A DNA stretch of 64,000 nt, taken from NCBI GenBank assembly GCA_031216915.1, contig CM062297.1, positions 180,940,350 to 181,004,349 on the forward strand, given 5' to 3'. Below the pieces are notes generated by a model. That model made no database searches and had not been told where the DNA came from. It saw only the letters and a program-made list of their open reading frames with translations. Positions within the stretch are counted from its first letter, which is position 1; each line of letters opens with the position of its first letter. Positions 1 to 11,255 of this stretch are shown here, one piece after another. Both the position numbers and the translations under genes were made by a program. The stretch comes from Pictodentalium vernedei. Its lineage: Eukaryota; Mollusca; Scaphopoda; Dentaliida; Dentaliidae.

Positions 1-3
1 AAA

Positions 4-264
4 TAACTGGGTGAGTGCTGGAAGCCCATATTTGGGCTTTATTCTCAAGTGTGGGTATTGCAACTCAAAGGCTTCAAACTTTATGGATGTCCTTCTTATT
101 ATCTTTGAAGATAAATTATTTAGTCTGTAGGGAATTTCCTTGTAATAATTTATGGGAGAGTGCCTCTAAGAGTGCTTAGAGGCACTCTTCCATAAATTGT
201 TACAAGGCAATGACTTGTGAACAAATTTTGAAAGCAAAAAATAATTCAGCGCTCCACCAGTTAA
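4..264. mobile_element. M1 palindromic MITE, copy 1
   Basis: A short non-autonomous DNA element about 260 bp long. It opens with a variant of the M1 tip TTAACTGGTAGAGTGCT and closes with its complement ending in CCAGTTAA. The centre is a hairpin at about 150-217 in which TTATGGGAGAGTGCC faces GGCACTCTTCCATAA. No coding capacity. The flanking TTAA suggests a piggyBac-type target; that assignment is inference. Confidence 0.75.
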
Positions 265-897
265 AAATAAATAGGTATTTTGGTTTTTGAATAATGAAAT
301 GAATGCGTAATAGATAAATTAACTATTATTTAAATTATAAACAAATAAAGATTCATCTTATGAATTTTGAATTCTGAAAGGTTTTTCTTTTCAGGTTTCT
401 GAATGAGAAATTCTCTTTGTCTCAGGAAAATAAGGGTTTAAATTCTCCTACATAATGCACACAGTTTGAGTGAACGGCATTATGATGTTGTAAAAAGGCA
501 GTTTTCTGCTAGAGTGCACCTGTTTTCATACCTGATCAATGAAGAAATTCCCGAGAGCAGCTGACAAGCCTGATGCATTGCATTTTCAGATTATATTCAT
601 TATTCATTGATTTTTAATGATTTCAACCTTTGAGCTCCACTGTCAATATATCTGACATTAGTTTCATCATAAAAAAGTTGAGCTTATATTTTTCCAGGGG
701 GTTTAATCTTTTATTTAATACAGCTTAACACATTTTATTTCTGTTATTATAAGAGGCTTCTTCAGCCCATTCCAGTACTGCACTTGTATCTGTATATTGT
801 CTGTGATATTTGAATAATATTACACCTCTGTAAGACTGGAATTTATCTTAGCTTTTATTGTGTGGAAGGCTTTATAGAAGCTGGTCTTGGGGCTTTA
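265..897. other. AT-rich spacer, nothing recognised
   Basis: AT-rich DNA between two M1 MITEs. I see no open frame, tRNA-like box, tandem repeat or long palindrome here. Confidence 0.5.
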
Positions 898-1156
898 TTA
901 ACTGGCAGAGTGCTGGAAGCCTATATTTGGGCTTTGATATGAAGAGTAGGTGCCCAGCGTAAAGGCATCATATTCTGTGGATGTGCATCATATTATCTTT
1001 GAAGTGAAATTACTTAGTCTGTATGGATTAGACTTGCTACATTTTATGGGAGAGTGCCAAGAGGCACTCTCCCATAAACTGTAACAAGGCAAAGACTAAT
1101 AATAATGAATGAATAAATTTTGATAACCAAAAATAATTTAGCACTCTACCAGTTAA
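898..1156. mobile_element. M1 palindromic MITE, copy 2
   Basis: A full M1 copy with TTAACTGGCAGAGTGCT at the left and AGCACTCTACCAGTTAA at the right. The central hairpin at about 1043-1090 pairs TTATGGGAGAGTGCC with GGCACTCTCCCATAA. The TTAA at its right end is also the first TTAA of the next, partial copy. Confidence 0.85.
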
Positions 1157-1235
1157 CTGGTAGGGTTCTAAGTTATATTTCATCATCAACATTTGTTCGC
1201 AAGTCTTTCCCTTGTTCAAAATATTGTTTTTCCAA
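1153..1235. mobile_element. M1 MITE, partial copy sharing a TTAA
   Basis: Starts TTAACTGGTAGGGTTCTAAG, a diverged M1 tip, and follows the M1 arm for roughly 80 bp before the match fades. The first TTAA is shared with the copy ending at 1156. Confidence 0.55.
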
Positions 1236-1450
1236 CAAAAGCTTACTCTTGTACATGCCATTGCTCCTAACACAAAATGATCACCCCTAACAAATTTTTA
1301 CTTTGGAATGTCAATATGACTATTTATTAAGTACTGGTATCACACTTGCCTCCGACCATAGTTACCACCTTATTATACCCCACTTTTTTAGAAGTGGGGA
1401 CTTTACTGGAATTACCTATTCCATACCATCGATCTCCTTTTGTTCTTTTA

Positions 1451-1545
1451 TGTACAGTAGAACCTGTCTTGAGAGACCGCCCTTTGGGCCACACAAAAGT
1501 GGTCTCTCAAGACAGGTGGTCTCTCATAACAGGTTTCAGGTTTTC
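1451..1545. repeat. TACAGTAGAACC element with CTTGAGAGACC repeats
   Basis: Begins TACAGTAGAACCTGTCTTG and holds GGTCTCTCAAGACAGG in both orientations, so it can fold back on itself. A related array lies at 2461-2662. The TA plus CAGT start is like pogo/mariner-type MITEs, which is inference. Confidence 0.55.
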
Positions 1546-1599
1546 TCAAGTCAGTGAATAACCAACCACAAAATTCAGAAATGGAGAAGAATGGATTTT

Positions 1600-2063
1600 T
1601 AGCTGTGACTAGCAGCTCTATAAGTGGCAATGTTGGTCTGTCAGTCGGTCGGTCTGTCTGTGACCAACGAGTTTGTCTGTGACCAACGAGTTTCAAAACT
1701 CAATAACTTTTGAAATACTTGATGGAATGATTTTATATTTGGCATGTAAGTGTATCTTATTGATGTCTAGCCACTGTTGAATGCATGTGTTGTTCCAATT
1801 ATTTTTCTTGGAGTTATGGCCCTTGATAAACTTAGAATGTCGGTCAGTCTGTCTGTGACCAACGAGTTTCAAAACTCAATAACTTTTGAAATACTTAATG
1901 GAATGACTTTATATTTGGCATGTAAGTGTATCTTATTGATGTCTAGCCACTGTTCAATGCATGTGTTGTTCCAAATATTTTTCTTGGAGTTATGACCCTT
2001 GATGAACTTAGAATTTTGTGAAATTGCACCACCTGTCGCAGCTACGGCGTCGATATCGCGATT
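1600..2063 (+). mobile_element. Helentron-like element, family H3, copy 1
   Basis: Starts TAGCTGTGACTAGCAGCT, which in the second copy (47991) forms a perfect 6-bp hairpin. It is followed by a GTCTGTCAGTCGG microsatellite and two direct repeats of about 177 bp, whose starts lie at 1675 and 1852. Near the 3' end GTCGCAGCTA is the complement of the 5' tip, set back about 20 nt from the end, then the short self-complementary CGATATCG. This layout (5' hairpin, microsatellite, internal repeats, asymmetric terminal inverted repeat) matches Helentron-associated non-autonomous elements. No protein is encoded. Confidence 0.65.
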
Positions 2064-2103
2064 ATTGTAATTACTTTGTAGTTGTTCTTTTTTATGAAGT
2101 TTT

Positions 2104-2222
2104 TGTAACAAATTGAAATGGACTGTTATAAAAATTATAAAAATAAATTAGTGTTGAAAATCTTCATTTTCAACACTAATTTATTTTTAGTATTTTTATA
2201 ACAGTCCATTTCAGTTTGTTAC
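2104..2222. repeat. Long hairpin, arms about 55-59 bp
   Basis: Two nearly perfect inverted arms (about 2104-2163 and 2167-2222) separated by only a few bases, from TAACAAATTGAAATGGACTG to its near complement. A fold-back MITE is the likely origin. Part of the inner arm is repeated again at about 2228-2250. Confidence 0.8.
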
Positions 2223-2460
2223 AAAAAGATTTTCAACACAAATTTATTTTTATTCCTATCTCACATTTCTGGTATGTATGAAATTGTTTATTCAGCAGTA
2301 ACCCTAATCTTTTCACAGGGGTCTTATAAAAACATCTCAATCTTTAATGAGTTAGCAATTGAAACCAATTAAGAACTTTTGATACTTTTAATTATGTTAG
2401 TATAACCACAATGGATTTTCCAATTCCAGAACAGGTAGAAGGTTTTTGTCCTGGTTTCAG

Positions 2461-2662
2461 TCTTCAAAGGGGCGGTCTCTCAAGCCAGATCTATTATGGT
2501 ACCAGGTCACAGTGGTCTCTCAAGACAGGTGGTCTCTCAAGACAGGTGGTCTCCCATAGCAGGTCCATTATAGAGTAAAACCAATCGGTGCCTGGTAGAT
2601 GTGGTCTCTCAAGACAGGTGGTCTCTGAAGACAGTGGTCTCTCAAGACAGGTTTTTACTGTA
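2461..2662. repeat. GGTCTCTCAAGACAGG minisatellite
   Basis: At least six copies of a 16-19 bp unit close to GGTCTCTCAAGACAGGT, ending in GTTTTTACTGTA, which is the complement of the tip seen at 1454. It is the same family as 1451-1545 but with more units. Confidence 0.7.
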
Positions 2663-2663
2663 T

Positions 2664-3239
2664 TTCTTCCAAGTACACTTGCCACCGACGATAGCTGAGG
2701 GTTCAAATCTTTTGAGGTATTACATGCTTTACCATTTTCGTGAAATAAAAAAAACCTAAAGTGTGTTTCAGGTTGTGTGCCAAAAAGAAATAAAGTAGGT
2801 AGGTAAATGTGTCTTTTTGTGTCCGCGTCATAAAATGACAAGGAGCAGATGGTGCTACCCTTGTCCATCTCTCATTCCATCATTCCAGTTTTCAGGACTT
2901 TTGTCACCATCCATTGAGATAATTGACTGATTTCTGGTTTGTCATGGGTTTCTATAAATCGAGTTCGAGTTTGGTCCCGGTCGGATGTTTTTTGGGTAGT
3001 TATTGACCTTGAACTTCATTTATGATGTGAAAACTCTGAGAATAAGTTTTCCAGACTTTTTTTGCTCGTGGGGCATACATGTTGAACAGACACATTTATT
3101 TTATGGGACATGTTTATTAAATTATAAGTTGCTTCACAACTACAACATTTATATTTTATTTATCTACCAATAAATTTCCATTGACAATATAAAAATTTAT
3201 TGTTTTAATTATTAGTTTTTTTTCTTCAAATTTTGGAAT
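2664..3239. other. Spacer, nothing recognised
   Basis: AT-rich sequence with no long frame, palindrome or repeat that I can support. Confidence 0.45.
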
Positions 3240-3368
3240 AATGAGCTTGTTCCAATGAGGTGTCACATGATATTGTTTTGTTGAATTTTTTTGAAAAAAA
3301 AAAAATTTTTCTTTTTGTAAATTTTGTGGGTGATGGATGCATCCAATTTAGTATAAGGTAAAGGGTTA
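3240..3368. mobile_element. M2 MITE, right half only
   Basis: Contains the M2 arm (GGTGTCACATGATATTGTTT, then TGTTGAATTTTTTTG) and ends in GGTAAAGGGTTA. The left half is missing. Confidence 0.6.
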
Positions 3369-3665
3369 CATTATGCTACATATTTGGTCACACTTTAAAA
3401 TTAATTAACACTGAAATTATGAGGAGTTGATTTCAGCAATGTACAGATTAAATAGATAGAGCTGTGTCTGGGGTTGCTGGTATTATATACATACATATTT
3501 AATTAGATTTACTGCCCTGAGGGCTGTTTTAATGATAATATGTACCCTCCAGTTACTGTAGATACTTTGTGTATAAATTAGTTGTGGATGTTTGTAAAAG
3601 ATTGACATCTTTGAAATTATTGCATTTTTAGATCTGTCCACATGTCTCTCCTCTTGTTGGTCTTA
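3369..3665. other. Spacer, nothing recognised
   Basis: AT-rich DNA. I see no supported feature. Confidence 0.4.
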
Positions 3666-3914
3666 TTAACCCTTAACCCAACGCAGACGATATCAAAATT
3701 TATTATTTTAAATATCATTTTTTCACATTTTTCAAAAAATTTCAACAAAACCATATCATGTGACCCCTCGTTGGAACGAGCTCGACGAGCTCGTTCCAAC
3801 GAGGGGTCACATGATATGGTTTTGTTGAAATTTTTTGAAAAATAATATTTTTTCAACTGCTGAATTTGCATATTATGTGAGTGGATGTGGCCAATTCATT
3901 GGGTAAGGAGTTAA
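3666..3914. mobile_element. M2 palindromic MITE, full copy
   Basis: About 249 bp, with TTAACCCTTAACCCAACG at the left and ATTGGGTAAGGAGTTAA at the right. The centre is a long, almost perfect hairpin at about 3734-3840 around GAGCTCGACGAGCTC. TTAA at both edges fits a TTAA-specific (piggyBac-like) target. M2 is the commonest MITE in the window. Confidence 0.85.
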
Positions 3915-3994
3915 ATGTGAGACATGTTATATTGACTCAATTGACTGTAGGTCATGTTACTATATCCTACTTGATATTTATCTGTATTTAACCT

Positions 3995-5423
3995 TTAACC
4001 TTTTACCCACATGAAAGGCAGACGACACTGGCCAATAAAATTCTTGAAAAACAAATTTGTTTTCATTTTTTGTGTCAGAAACATAGCTTATGATCACTCA
4101 TTGGAATGAGCTGAACGAGCCCTTTCAACTGAGGGTATAAGCTGTGTTTTTTGACACAAATGAGGGGGGCATAAGCTGTGTTTTTGACACGAAAAATAAT
4201 GAAAATTGAATGGTAATTTTTAGCTTAACTTGACAAAGTCAAGATAAGCTATTGCCATCACGCATGCGGAAGACTGTGAGTCTGTTATGTCTGTTCACAT
4301 TTTCTTCACTCTGTATAATGTCTAGGCCCCACAGAACTACACCCTGTAGTTCTTGTCTGATCATCACAAAATTTCATTTGCAGGTTCAAGGTCATGTCTA
4401 GATGAGAATGTCCCTCTTTGTCAACCATGATGGCTGTGTGGACCCGAAATCCAAAAACCTATAGCACAGTCTGCAGGTCGTATTTATGTAAGGGATTTTA
4501 TTGTAACTTGGAAGGATGATTCTGTATAATGTCTAGATGAGAACATCCTATTTCAGTCAGGTTCAGTCAACCGTGACAGCTTCAGGGGCATGTTACTTAG
4601 ATATGTTTAGCACAGTCTACAGCTTTCATTTAAGAAGGGATGTCATTGTAAATTAGTAGGATGACTCGGTATAATGTCCAGATGCAAACATTCTATTGTG
4701 GCAGTGATCGATCAACCGTGATGGCCGCACAAGCACGTGACCTAGATTTGTTTAGCACAGTCTACAGTTCATATTTATGAAACAATTTCATTGTACCTTG
4801 GAAGGATAACTTGGTATGATGTTCAGATGAGACTGTTCTATTTTGGTTATGATCGGTTAGTCGTTACCACCGCCTGATCATGTGACCTAGATTCCATTAG
4901 CACTGTCTACAGGTTGTTTTTATGAAGGGATTTCGTTGTAACTTGGTAGGATAACTCGGTATGATATCTAGATGAGACTATCCTATTTTGGTCATGATCG
5001 GTCAATCATGACTGCCAGACTGGCACCTGATCTAGATTCCTTCAGCAAAGTCTACGAGTCATATCTGTGAAGGGATTTCATTGTAACTTGGTAGGATGAC
5101 TCGTTTTGGAATGATTTTTCTGTAACTTCGTAACTTTGGTTGACATACTCTAACTGTGAGGGCCACATCAACCCAGGCCCCAATTCTTTAGTACAGTCTA
5201 CACCTCAAATTATTCTTATTGAAAACATATCATGTAGGGAACAGAAATTAAGATATTCTGAATTATTACAATTCTTGTCTTATTTCATAATCCTTTCATA
5301 AACATTGAACATTATCCTTTTCATCAAACTCTACACACAGTCAAGTTAAGCTACAGTGTCATTGACACTCTCATTGTGAATAGCGCTGGCCGGTTTGGGC
5401 TGTTACATTGGGTAAAGGGTTAA
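3995..5423. mobile_element. M2 MITE split by a Helentron-like element
   Basis: The left part (3995-4220) has the M2 tip and central hairpin region. The right part (5376-5423), GAATAGCGCTGGCCGG to GGTAAAGGGTTAA, is the M2 right tip. Between them lies a complete H2 Helentron-like element. The uninterrupted relative at 24250-24497 shows the join. Confidence 0.85.
4221..5375 (+). mobile_element. Helentron-like element, family H2
   Basis: Starts TAGCTTAACTTGACAAAGTC, whose first 28 nt fold into a hairpin (GCTTAACTTGAC against GTCAAGATAAGC). The body holds about five direct repeats of 145 bp; the CTNGGTATRATG landmark recurs near 4522, 4665, 4810, 4955 and 5100. The 3' end reads GTCAAGTTAAGCTA, the complement of the 5' tip, then the hairpin AGTGTCATTGACACT and TCATT. 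It is inserted in an M2 MITE without a visible target duplication. No protein is encoded, so it would depend on an autonomous Helentron elsewhere. Confidence 0.75.
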
Positions 5424-5451
5424 TAAGATTTTTATGAAACAGAACCCTTTT

Positions 5452-5985
5452 TATACCCCCGTCCGATAGGCGGGGATGTATAGGATTCCTCGTGTCCATC
5501 AGTCTGTCAGTCTGTCTGTCCGTCAGTCCTTCCGTCGTGAAATTGTTCATGCTGTAATCAACTGTAATCAACTCCTCCCCCACTTTTCAATTCACATAGT
5601 TGAAACTTCAGAATATGATCATACACACAATGAAGATGTGCAACATGTATAAAGTCTTGCGAAAATTTTGTTTCTCCACAGTTATTTCCCTTTCTTGACT
5701 TACAACATTTTTAGTGCTATTTTCAATAGAGGGTGCCTTTATGCTGTAATCAACTCCTCTTGCAGATAGCTGAAACTTCAGGATATGATCATACACACAA
5801 TGAAGATGTTGTAAAGAGGCAGGGTACCTTTTTGTGTCACCCTAATAGTTCTCATGATATATGCCCCAATGGTCTGTAATCTGTCACACGTTGGTCATCA
5901 TTCATCCTTCAGCTTCACCCAGTAATAAATGTTCCAATTTTGTTATGCTGTCCATGGTATTGCAGGCGGGGGTATATGCCACCCT
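5452..5985 (+). mobile_element. Helentron-like element, family H4
   Basis: Begins TATACCCCCGTCCGATAGG followed by CGGGG, a short 5' hairpin. Then comes a GTCTGTCAGTCTGTCTGTCC microsatellite and two direct copies of a unit carrying AACTTCAGRATATGATCATA, 170 bp apart (5603 and 5773). The 3' part has GGCGGGGGTATA, the complement of the 5' tip. The layout is the same as H1-H3, but the sequence is unrelated and the exact 3' end is not certain. Confidence 0.55.
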
Positions 5986-6074
5986 CAACTTTGCTCTAGT
6001 TTATATATATATTAATAACTTAAAAAACAACTTTTCTATATACAAAATAAAGGTTATTGGAATTTTGCAATCTT

Positions 6075-6302
6075 TTAACTGACATGAAAGGATAGACCAC
6101 ACTCTAAAATTTCTTGAATAAGTAAAATTTTCATTTTCTCCTTCAAGAACGTACCGTATGACCTCCTCATTGGTGCATGTGCAATGAGCTTGTTGCTATG
6201 AGGATGTCATAAGCTGTTTTTTATCAAAAAAAGCAAAACAAAAAAAAACTTAATAGCAATGTCGTGAATAGTAATGGCCATTATGTTAGGGTAAAAGTTT
6301 AA
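6075..6302. mobile_element. M2 MITE, diverged copy
   Basis: TTAACTGACATGAAAGG at the left and GTTAGGGTAAAAGTTTAA at the right, with a degraded central hairpin around GCAATGAGCTTGTTGC. An old copy of the family at 3666. Confidence 0.6.
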
Positions 6303-6438
6303 TGCACTGAGAAGTCGAAAATTATGTTGTGAAGGAATGCTCCTCTCCTCCCAAGGTTCTACGAAAAAATATCTGAGGGCTGGACAATAACAGGCAAAAG
6401 GTAACTTTGGGCTAAATTTTGGGCCCTGTGAACCAGAA

Positions 6439-6699
6439 TTTCTTATCAACCTACTCACAATTGTTTACTACAGGCTTGCACTACAGTGGAAGTCCCTAAC
6501 TCGGATAAAATACTCTCTATTTTTGTCTTTCCCAAGCAAGTTGGGAAAGAAAAGTGGTGCAAAAGCACCAATAAAAATAAGCCAAAACTGGGTCAAGTGC
6601 AACCGGCGCAGACCCAGTACGGGACGCTCTCTCCCAAGTACAACTCCACGACTTCCGTTGCCAGTGCGCATATACCGTCTCTAAAGACTCATTCTTTTT
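6439..6699 (+). repeat. Left inverted terminal repeat of DIRS copy 1
   Basis: About 260 bp, from TTTCTTATCAACCTACTCAC to AAAGACTCATTCTTTTT. It is the inverted complement of 12662-12946. The outermost 20-30 nt differ between the two ends, as expected for DIRS elements. Confidence 0.9.
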
Positions 6700-7148
6700 A
6701 AAATCCGCTTCGTGTCGAGATGTTTTTGCACGCTTATCAGTGTTCCACCTGCTCGATGTTTGATGATTCCTGATTCATTATACCACAGTGTATCCTTTGT
6801 ATTCTCAGGAACAGTGTTTTATATATTCTCTTTTCTATTATATGTCCATAATGTATATTTATTTGCTCTCTCTCGAGTCGCGCGCGAATTTCGCGTGCCA
6901 CATGGTTCGGACTTAGATTTTTTCACAATTATTGTTAATGCTTTTTTTGCAAAATTTTCTAATTGTGTTAGAGTTAGGTGTCAGCGGGGTACCACTCCTG
7001 CAGTGTTTCTTCTTTCTTTTGAGAGTAGTCTTCCTGTTGGGTGGTTCCCGGTCGACCTTCTGGGGTCTTTGTTTCTGTCACCTTTCTCTCTTCTTTGGGG
7101 GTGTTCTGTTTTCTCATCTCACCTTCTCTGCTCCTCTCACCTCTATCA

Positions 7149-9343
7149 TGCCCAGGACAATTCCCTGTGGGCAATGTCTGCTTCCAAAGCATGTGGACGA
7201 TGTACATTCATCTTGTTCCTCCTGTAATGGGTGTTCGGCCGAGCGGCCGTGTGGTGTCTGTGGAACATGGTCTTCCACCTTCTGGGCGTCAGTAAACCGT
7301 GTCGTTTGTTCTCGTGGCCGTGCCTCCCGCTCCCGCGGGAAAGGAGAACGTGGTCATTCGGCGCCTCCCGAGCCGACTTTGTCTGGTGAGAGTTATTCCT
7401 CCTCCGTGGGGGATATGCAGTCTTTTCCTGTGGTGGATACTGCGGGAGCCGTTGAGTGTTCTGGTGTAGAGATGCCTGGTTCCGGGACTACGGTCCCCCT
7501 CCAGTCGACATCTGAGGCTGTCACTAGGGTTGTGACTCCTCCTTCGGAGCCGAGCCGGTGTGCTCTCTCCACTATTTCACCAGCCTCAACGACTCTCGAC
7601 GTATCTACTACTGCTGCTGGCCCGTCTGCTTCGTTATCTGTTTCAGCCGGCCTCGGCTTTTCGCTGCAGGGGACTGCAGGACTGTCCGATACTGTAGACG
7701 TGGGATATCGGCCTCAGCCTTCCCTGACTTCAACTCGGCGAAGTCGGAAGGGGCTGCCGGCCGAGCCCATCGCTGTGGTCTCTTCGCCGTCGAGCACCAC
7801 AGTTGTGTCTTTGGATTCGGATGTTCGTAGTGGAAACACTATGAACTCTGTGGCGTTTCCGTCTACTCACTCTGGTCACACGACCAGTTTTGGGGGACCA
7901 ACGCCTTTTGTGCAGCCTGGACCTTCTGCCCCGCAGAGGTCTGCGGTGACTCTCATGAGTTCTCGCAATATTGATCCTCGGGGTGCATCGTACCCCTATA
8001 CACGTCTGCCTTCAGATGTTTCGGCTGCCGCCCGTCGTCCCGCGTCGGGTGTTTTGGAGGATCGTGACCCTTCGCTGGTTAAGAGGGTCAGAGGTGAAGC
8101 CACTTTGCCGGTTCGCTCCCCTGTCGAACCGGTCAGTACAGGCAGTGAGCTTAGGGAGGCCCTCTCCTTACTCACTCAGGTTCTTTCTAAGAGCCTTCCT
8201 GTTGCTTCCAGCGAGGCTATGGGTGGTTTCCAGGCGCCTCCTATGACGCCGCCTCCCGGGATTGGAAACAGGCCGGTTTCCAATTCCTCTGGTGTCCCGA
8301 CACCATGGGAGGCGTCGGCTGGTTTGCCCACGATGGGCTATGTGTCTTCCAATTCTGGGGAGGAGTCCGACATGCTTGAGGTCGAGGGCCAGCAGTCTTC
8401 GGACTTGGGGGCGGCTCTTGACTTTGTGTTTGGGTTTCTGCCTGAGCTCAAACCTGCTAACCAGCCGACAGTGTCAGCCTGGCCGCGATCATCGGTCGCA
8501 CGCCGACAGCCTATGGAGCAACCTGCTTCTGGGCGCCTTCGACCGTGCCAGTCGGTACAGGTGGTTGAAGCTTTTTCAGCTGAATTCCAAGGCTTTGAAG
8601 ACTTCGTTCTTCACCAGGGTTGACACCTTTTTGCCTCCTGTGCGTTATCGTTCCTACGATTCCGCCAATCCGTCAGTCTGCCAGGCTTTGACGTCAAGGT
8701 TCTGGATCAGGACTCCACTTCCCTCGGGCTTTCCAAGCCCAAGTCTGCCGTCATTCCAATGACGACTCTGGAGTCCACGTTGGGCTTATCTAGAGAGATG
8801 CTTGGCATGCTTTCTCTCTCAGATCACGTCGTCTCAGCTTTGGCTGCTTATCTGCCTCCAGATAAGTTTGACGAGGTACAGGCTCCTTTGCGTGTGCTGT
8901 CCAAGGCGCTTATGCACCTTACTCACACGCATGCCTGTAACACGGCTAATTTGGAATTAGTTTAAAGGGACGCTGTGCTGGACACAGGACGATCCCTTCC
9001 CGAGGAGCAGCGTGCTACTCTTCGATCTGCTTCTTTGGCAGGTCCGCAACTTTTCCATGGTTCCGTGTCGACGGTCCGGGATGACGTCCTACGTCATTCC
9101 AAAGATCAGCTGCTGTTTCGTCAGCTTGATCAGCCTTCTAAGGGAGGCAAGGGCCGTTCCAAGCCTAACAAGTACCCTTCTGCTTCCTCTGTGAAGCAAA
9201 AGGCTGGTCCTTCTGCCGCCGCCTCTACTTCTTACTCACGGGGTAAAGGTAGGGGTCGGCAGAATCGAGGGAAGGCTCAGGATTCTTCATTTAGCAAAGG
9301 AGGTGGTTTCTCCTCTCGCGGGCCTCGTCTGGGCTCGAAATGA
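7149..9343 (+). mobile_element. gag-like region of DIRS copy 1
   Basis: Region of the DIRS fossil matching the first protein of DIRS elements. It has an N-terminal CxxC-type cysteine cluster, a long Ser/Thr/Pro-rich middle, and a basic C-terminal part rich in Gly, Arg and Ser. The equivalent region in copy 3 (61509-63712) gives the family reading. In this copy it is broken. Confidence 0.75.
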
Positions 9344-9435
9344 AGGTCCTCACCTCGACTCGTCCCAGATTGGAGGAAGGATAGCAGAGTTCGCAGACCA
9401 TTGGGCCACCATCACATCCGATCCATGGGTGTTAG

Positions 9436-10779
9436 ATGTTGTTCGGTCCGGGCTGCGAATATCCTTCCGTCGGCACCCCACTCTGTCAAGGGTGCCTCTT
9501 CCAACCACAGTTCCTTCAGACGTTTTACGTCGGGAACTTTTGTCCACGGAGATTGCCATTCGTTCAGTCAGTGGGTTTCTATTCCCGCCTGTTCTTGGTG
9601 CCGAAGAAGGACGGCCGACTCCGACCGGTTATCGATCTGAGTATCCTGAACCAGTCTATCATTGCTCCCAAGTTCAGCATGGAGACTTTCAGGTCGGTCC
9701 GCCAATCTATTCACCAGGGAGATTTCGCAGCCAGCATCGACCTGCGAGACGCTTACTTCCACGTTCTGATGCATCGGGCGTCACGGAAGTATCTCAGGTT
9801 CGCTTTTCTGGGGCGAGTTTACCAGTTCAAGGCCATGCCTTTCGGCCTCAACCTGGCTCCTTGGGCATTCACCAGACTGATGTCGCATGTGATAGCGTTC
9901 CATCGCACACAGTCCAGGGTGACTACTTCGACATATCTGGACGATATCCTCCAGAGGCATTCCAATGCTGCCTTACTGGAGTCAGATGTCGCCACTCTGT
10001 TGAGCTTGCTCACGTCGCTAGGATTCAGAGTCAACGAGGAGAAGTCGGACCTGGTCCCTTCTCAGTCGTTTTGTCATCTGGGGATGTCTTTCCAAACCAA
10101 ATTCAATTTGGTAGCGGTTCCCCAGGCCAAGGCTGTGATTCTCTCAGCTTTTGCCCTGACTCTGTCCCAGTCCAGGTCCGCGACCGCTCGGAGTTTTCTC
10201 CGGCTGATCGGTCTCTGCGGTTCGGTGACGGATCTCATTCCTCTAGGTCGGCTGCGTGTCAGACCTTTCCAACACTTTCTGCTCAGTCGTTGGAGGCCGA
10301 ATGTAGATTCTCTGGATCAGGTGCTTCCGTTTCCGGACTCTCTGTATCCTCACCTTCTTCCCTGAACAGATGTTCAGTGGATTTCGCAGGGTGTTCCACT
10401 GGACTTACCCATGTCCGATCGCGTTCTGACAGCAGATGCCAGCGATCTTGGATGGGGTGCGACTTTGGATCCTCTCGGTCTTTCCCTACACGGGATGTGG
10501 GACCAGGATCAAGCAGCTCTACACGTCAACCAGAAGGAGCTTCTTGCTCTTCTTCTGAGTTTCAGGCAGTGGATCCCTCACCTGTCGAATCGCCAGGTCC
10601 TTCTACTATCCGACAATTCGACAGTGGTTGCTTACATTCGGAACCAGGGCGGCACGCACTCGGTTCCGATGTACCAGTTAGCTCGGGATCTTCTACTGCT
10701 CGCTCAGGATGTTCACGCCGGAGTGGTTGTTCTTCACATTCCCGGTCGTCTGAACGTCCTAGCCGACTCCCTGTCCTGA
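9436..10779 (+). mobile_element. Reverse transcriptase and RNase H region of DIRS copy 1
   Basis: The reverse transcriptase shows the finger/palm signatures DLRDAYFH and MPFGLNLAP and the catalytic YLDD box (about 9935). Downstream the RNase H shows LTADAS, HVNQKELLAL and LLSDNSTVVAYI, the DIRS type. The region belongs to a broken element. Confidence 0.9.
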
Positions 10780-11255
10780 CAGGGCAGGGTTATTTCCACC
10801 GAGTGGATGCTTCACAGGGCAGTGTTCCAGTCGCTTTGCGATCTCTGGGGACGTCCCCACTTCGACCTCTTTGCGACTCGTTGGAACCATCAGGTGGACA
10901 CTTTCGTGTCCCCGTGTCCAGATCCTCTGGCTTTTGCCGTGGACGCTTTGTCACTCGATTGGAACGGTCTAGTCGGCTACGCCTTCCCGCCGGTTCCGAT
11001 TCTTCCTCAGGTTCTCGCCAAAATTCGAACCTGCAGTTGTCGAATCATTCTGATCGCTCCCCTGTCGCCTCAGCGGGTGTGGATCGATCAGCTCCGCTCG
11101 CTGATGGCGGCGGTTCCGGCACGTCTCCCGCTACGTCGCGACCTTTTTTGTCAAGGTCGCCTGAGGAGGTTTCACGTCGACCCGACTTCATTGTGCCTTC
11201 ACGCATATCTTTTGTCAGGTCCTGTCTCCTCCGTAGAGGTTTTTCGAGATGAGCA

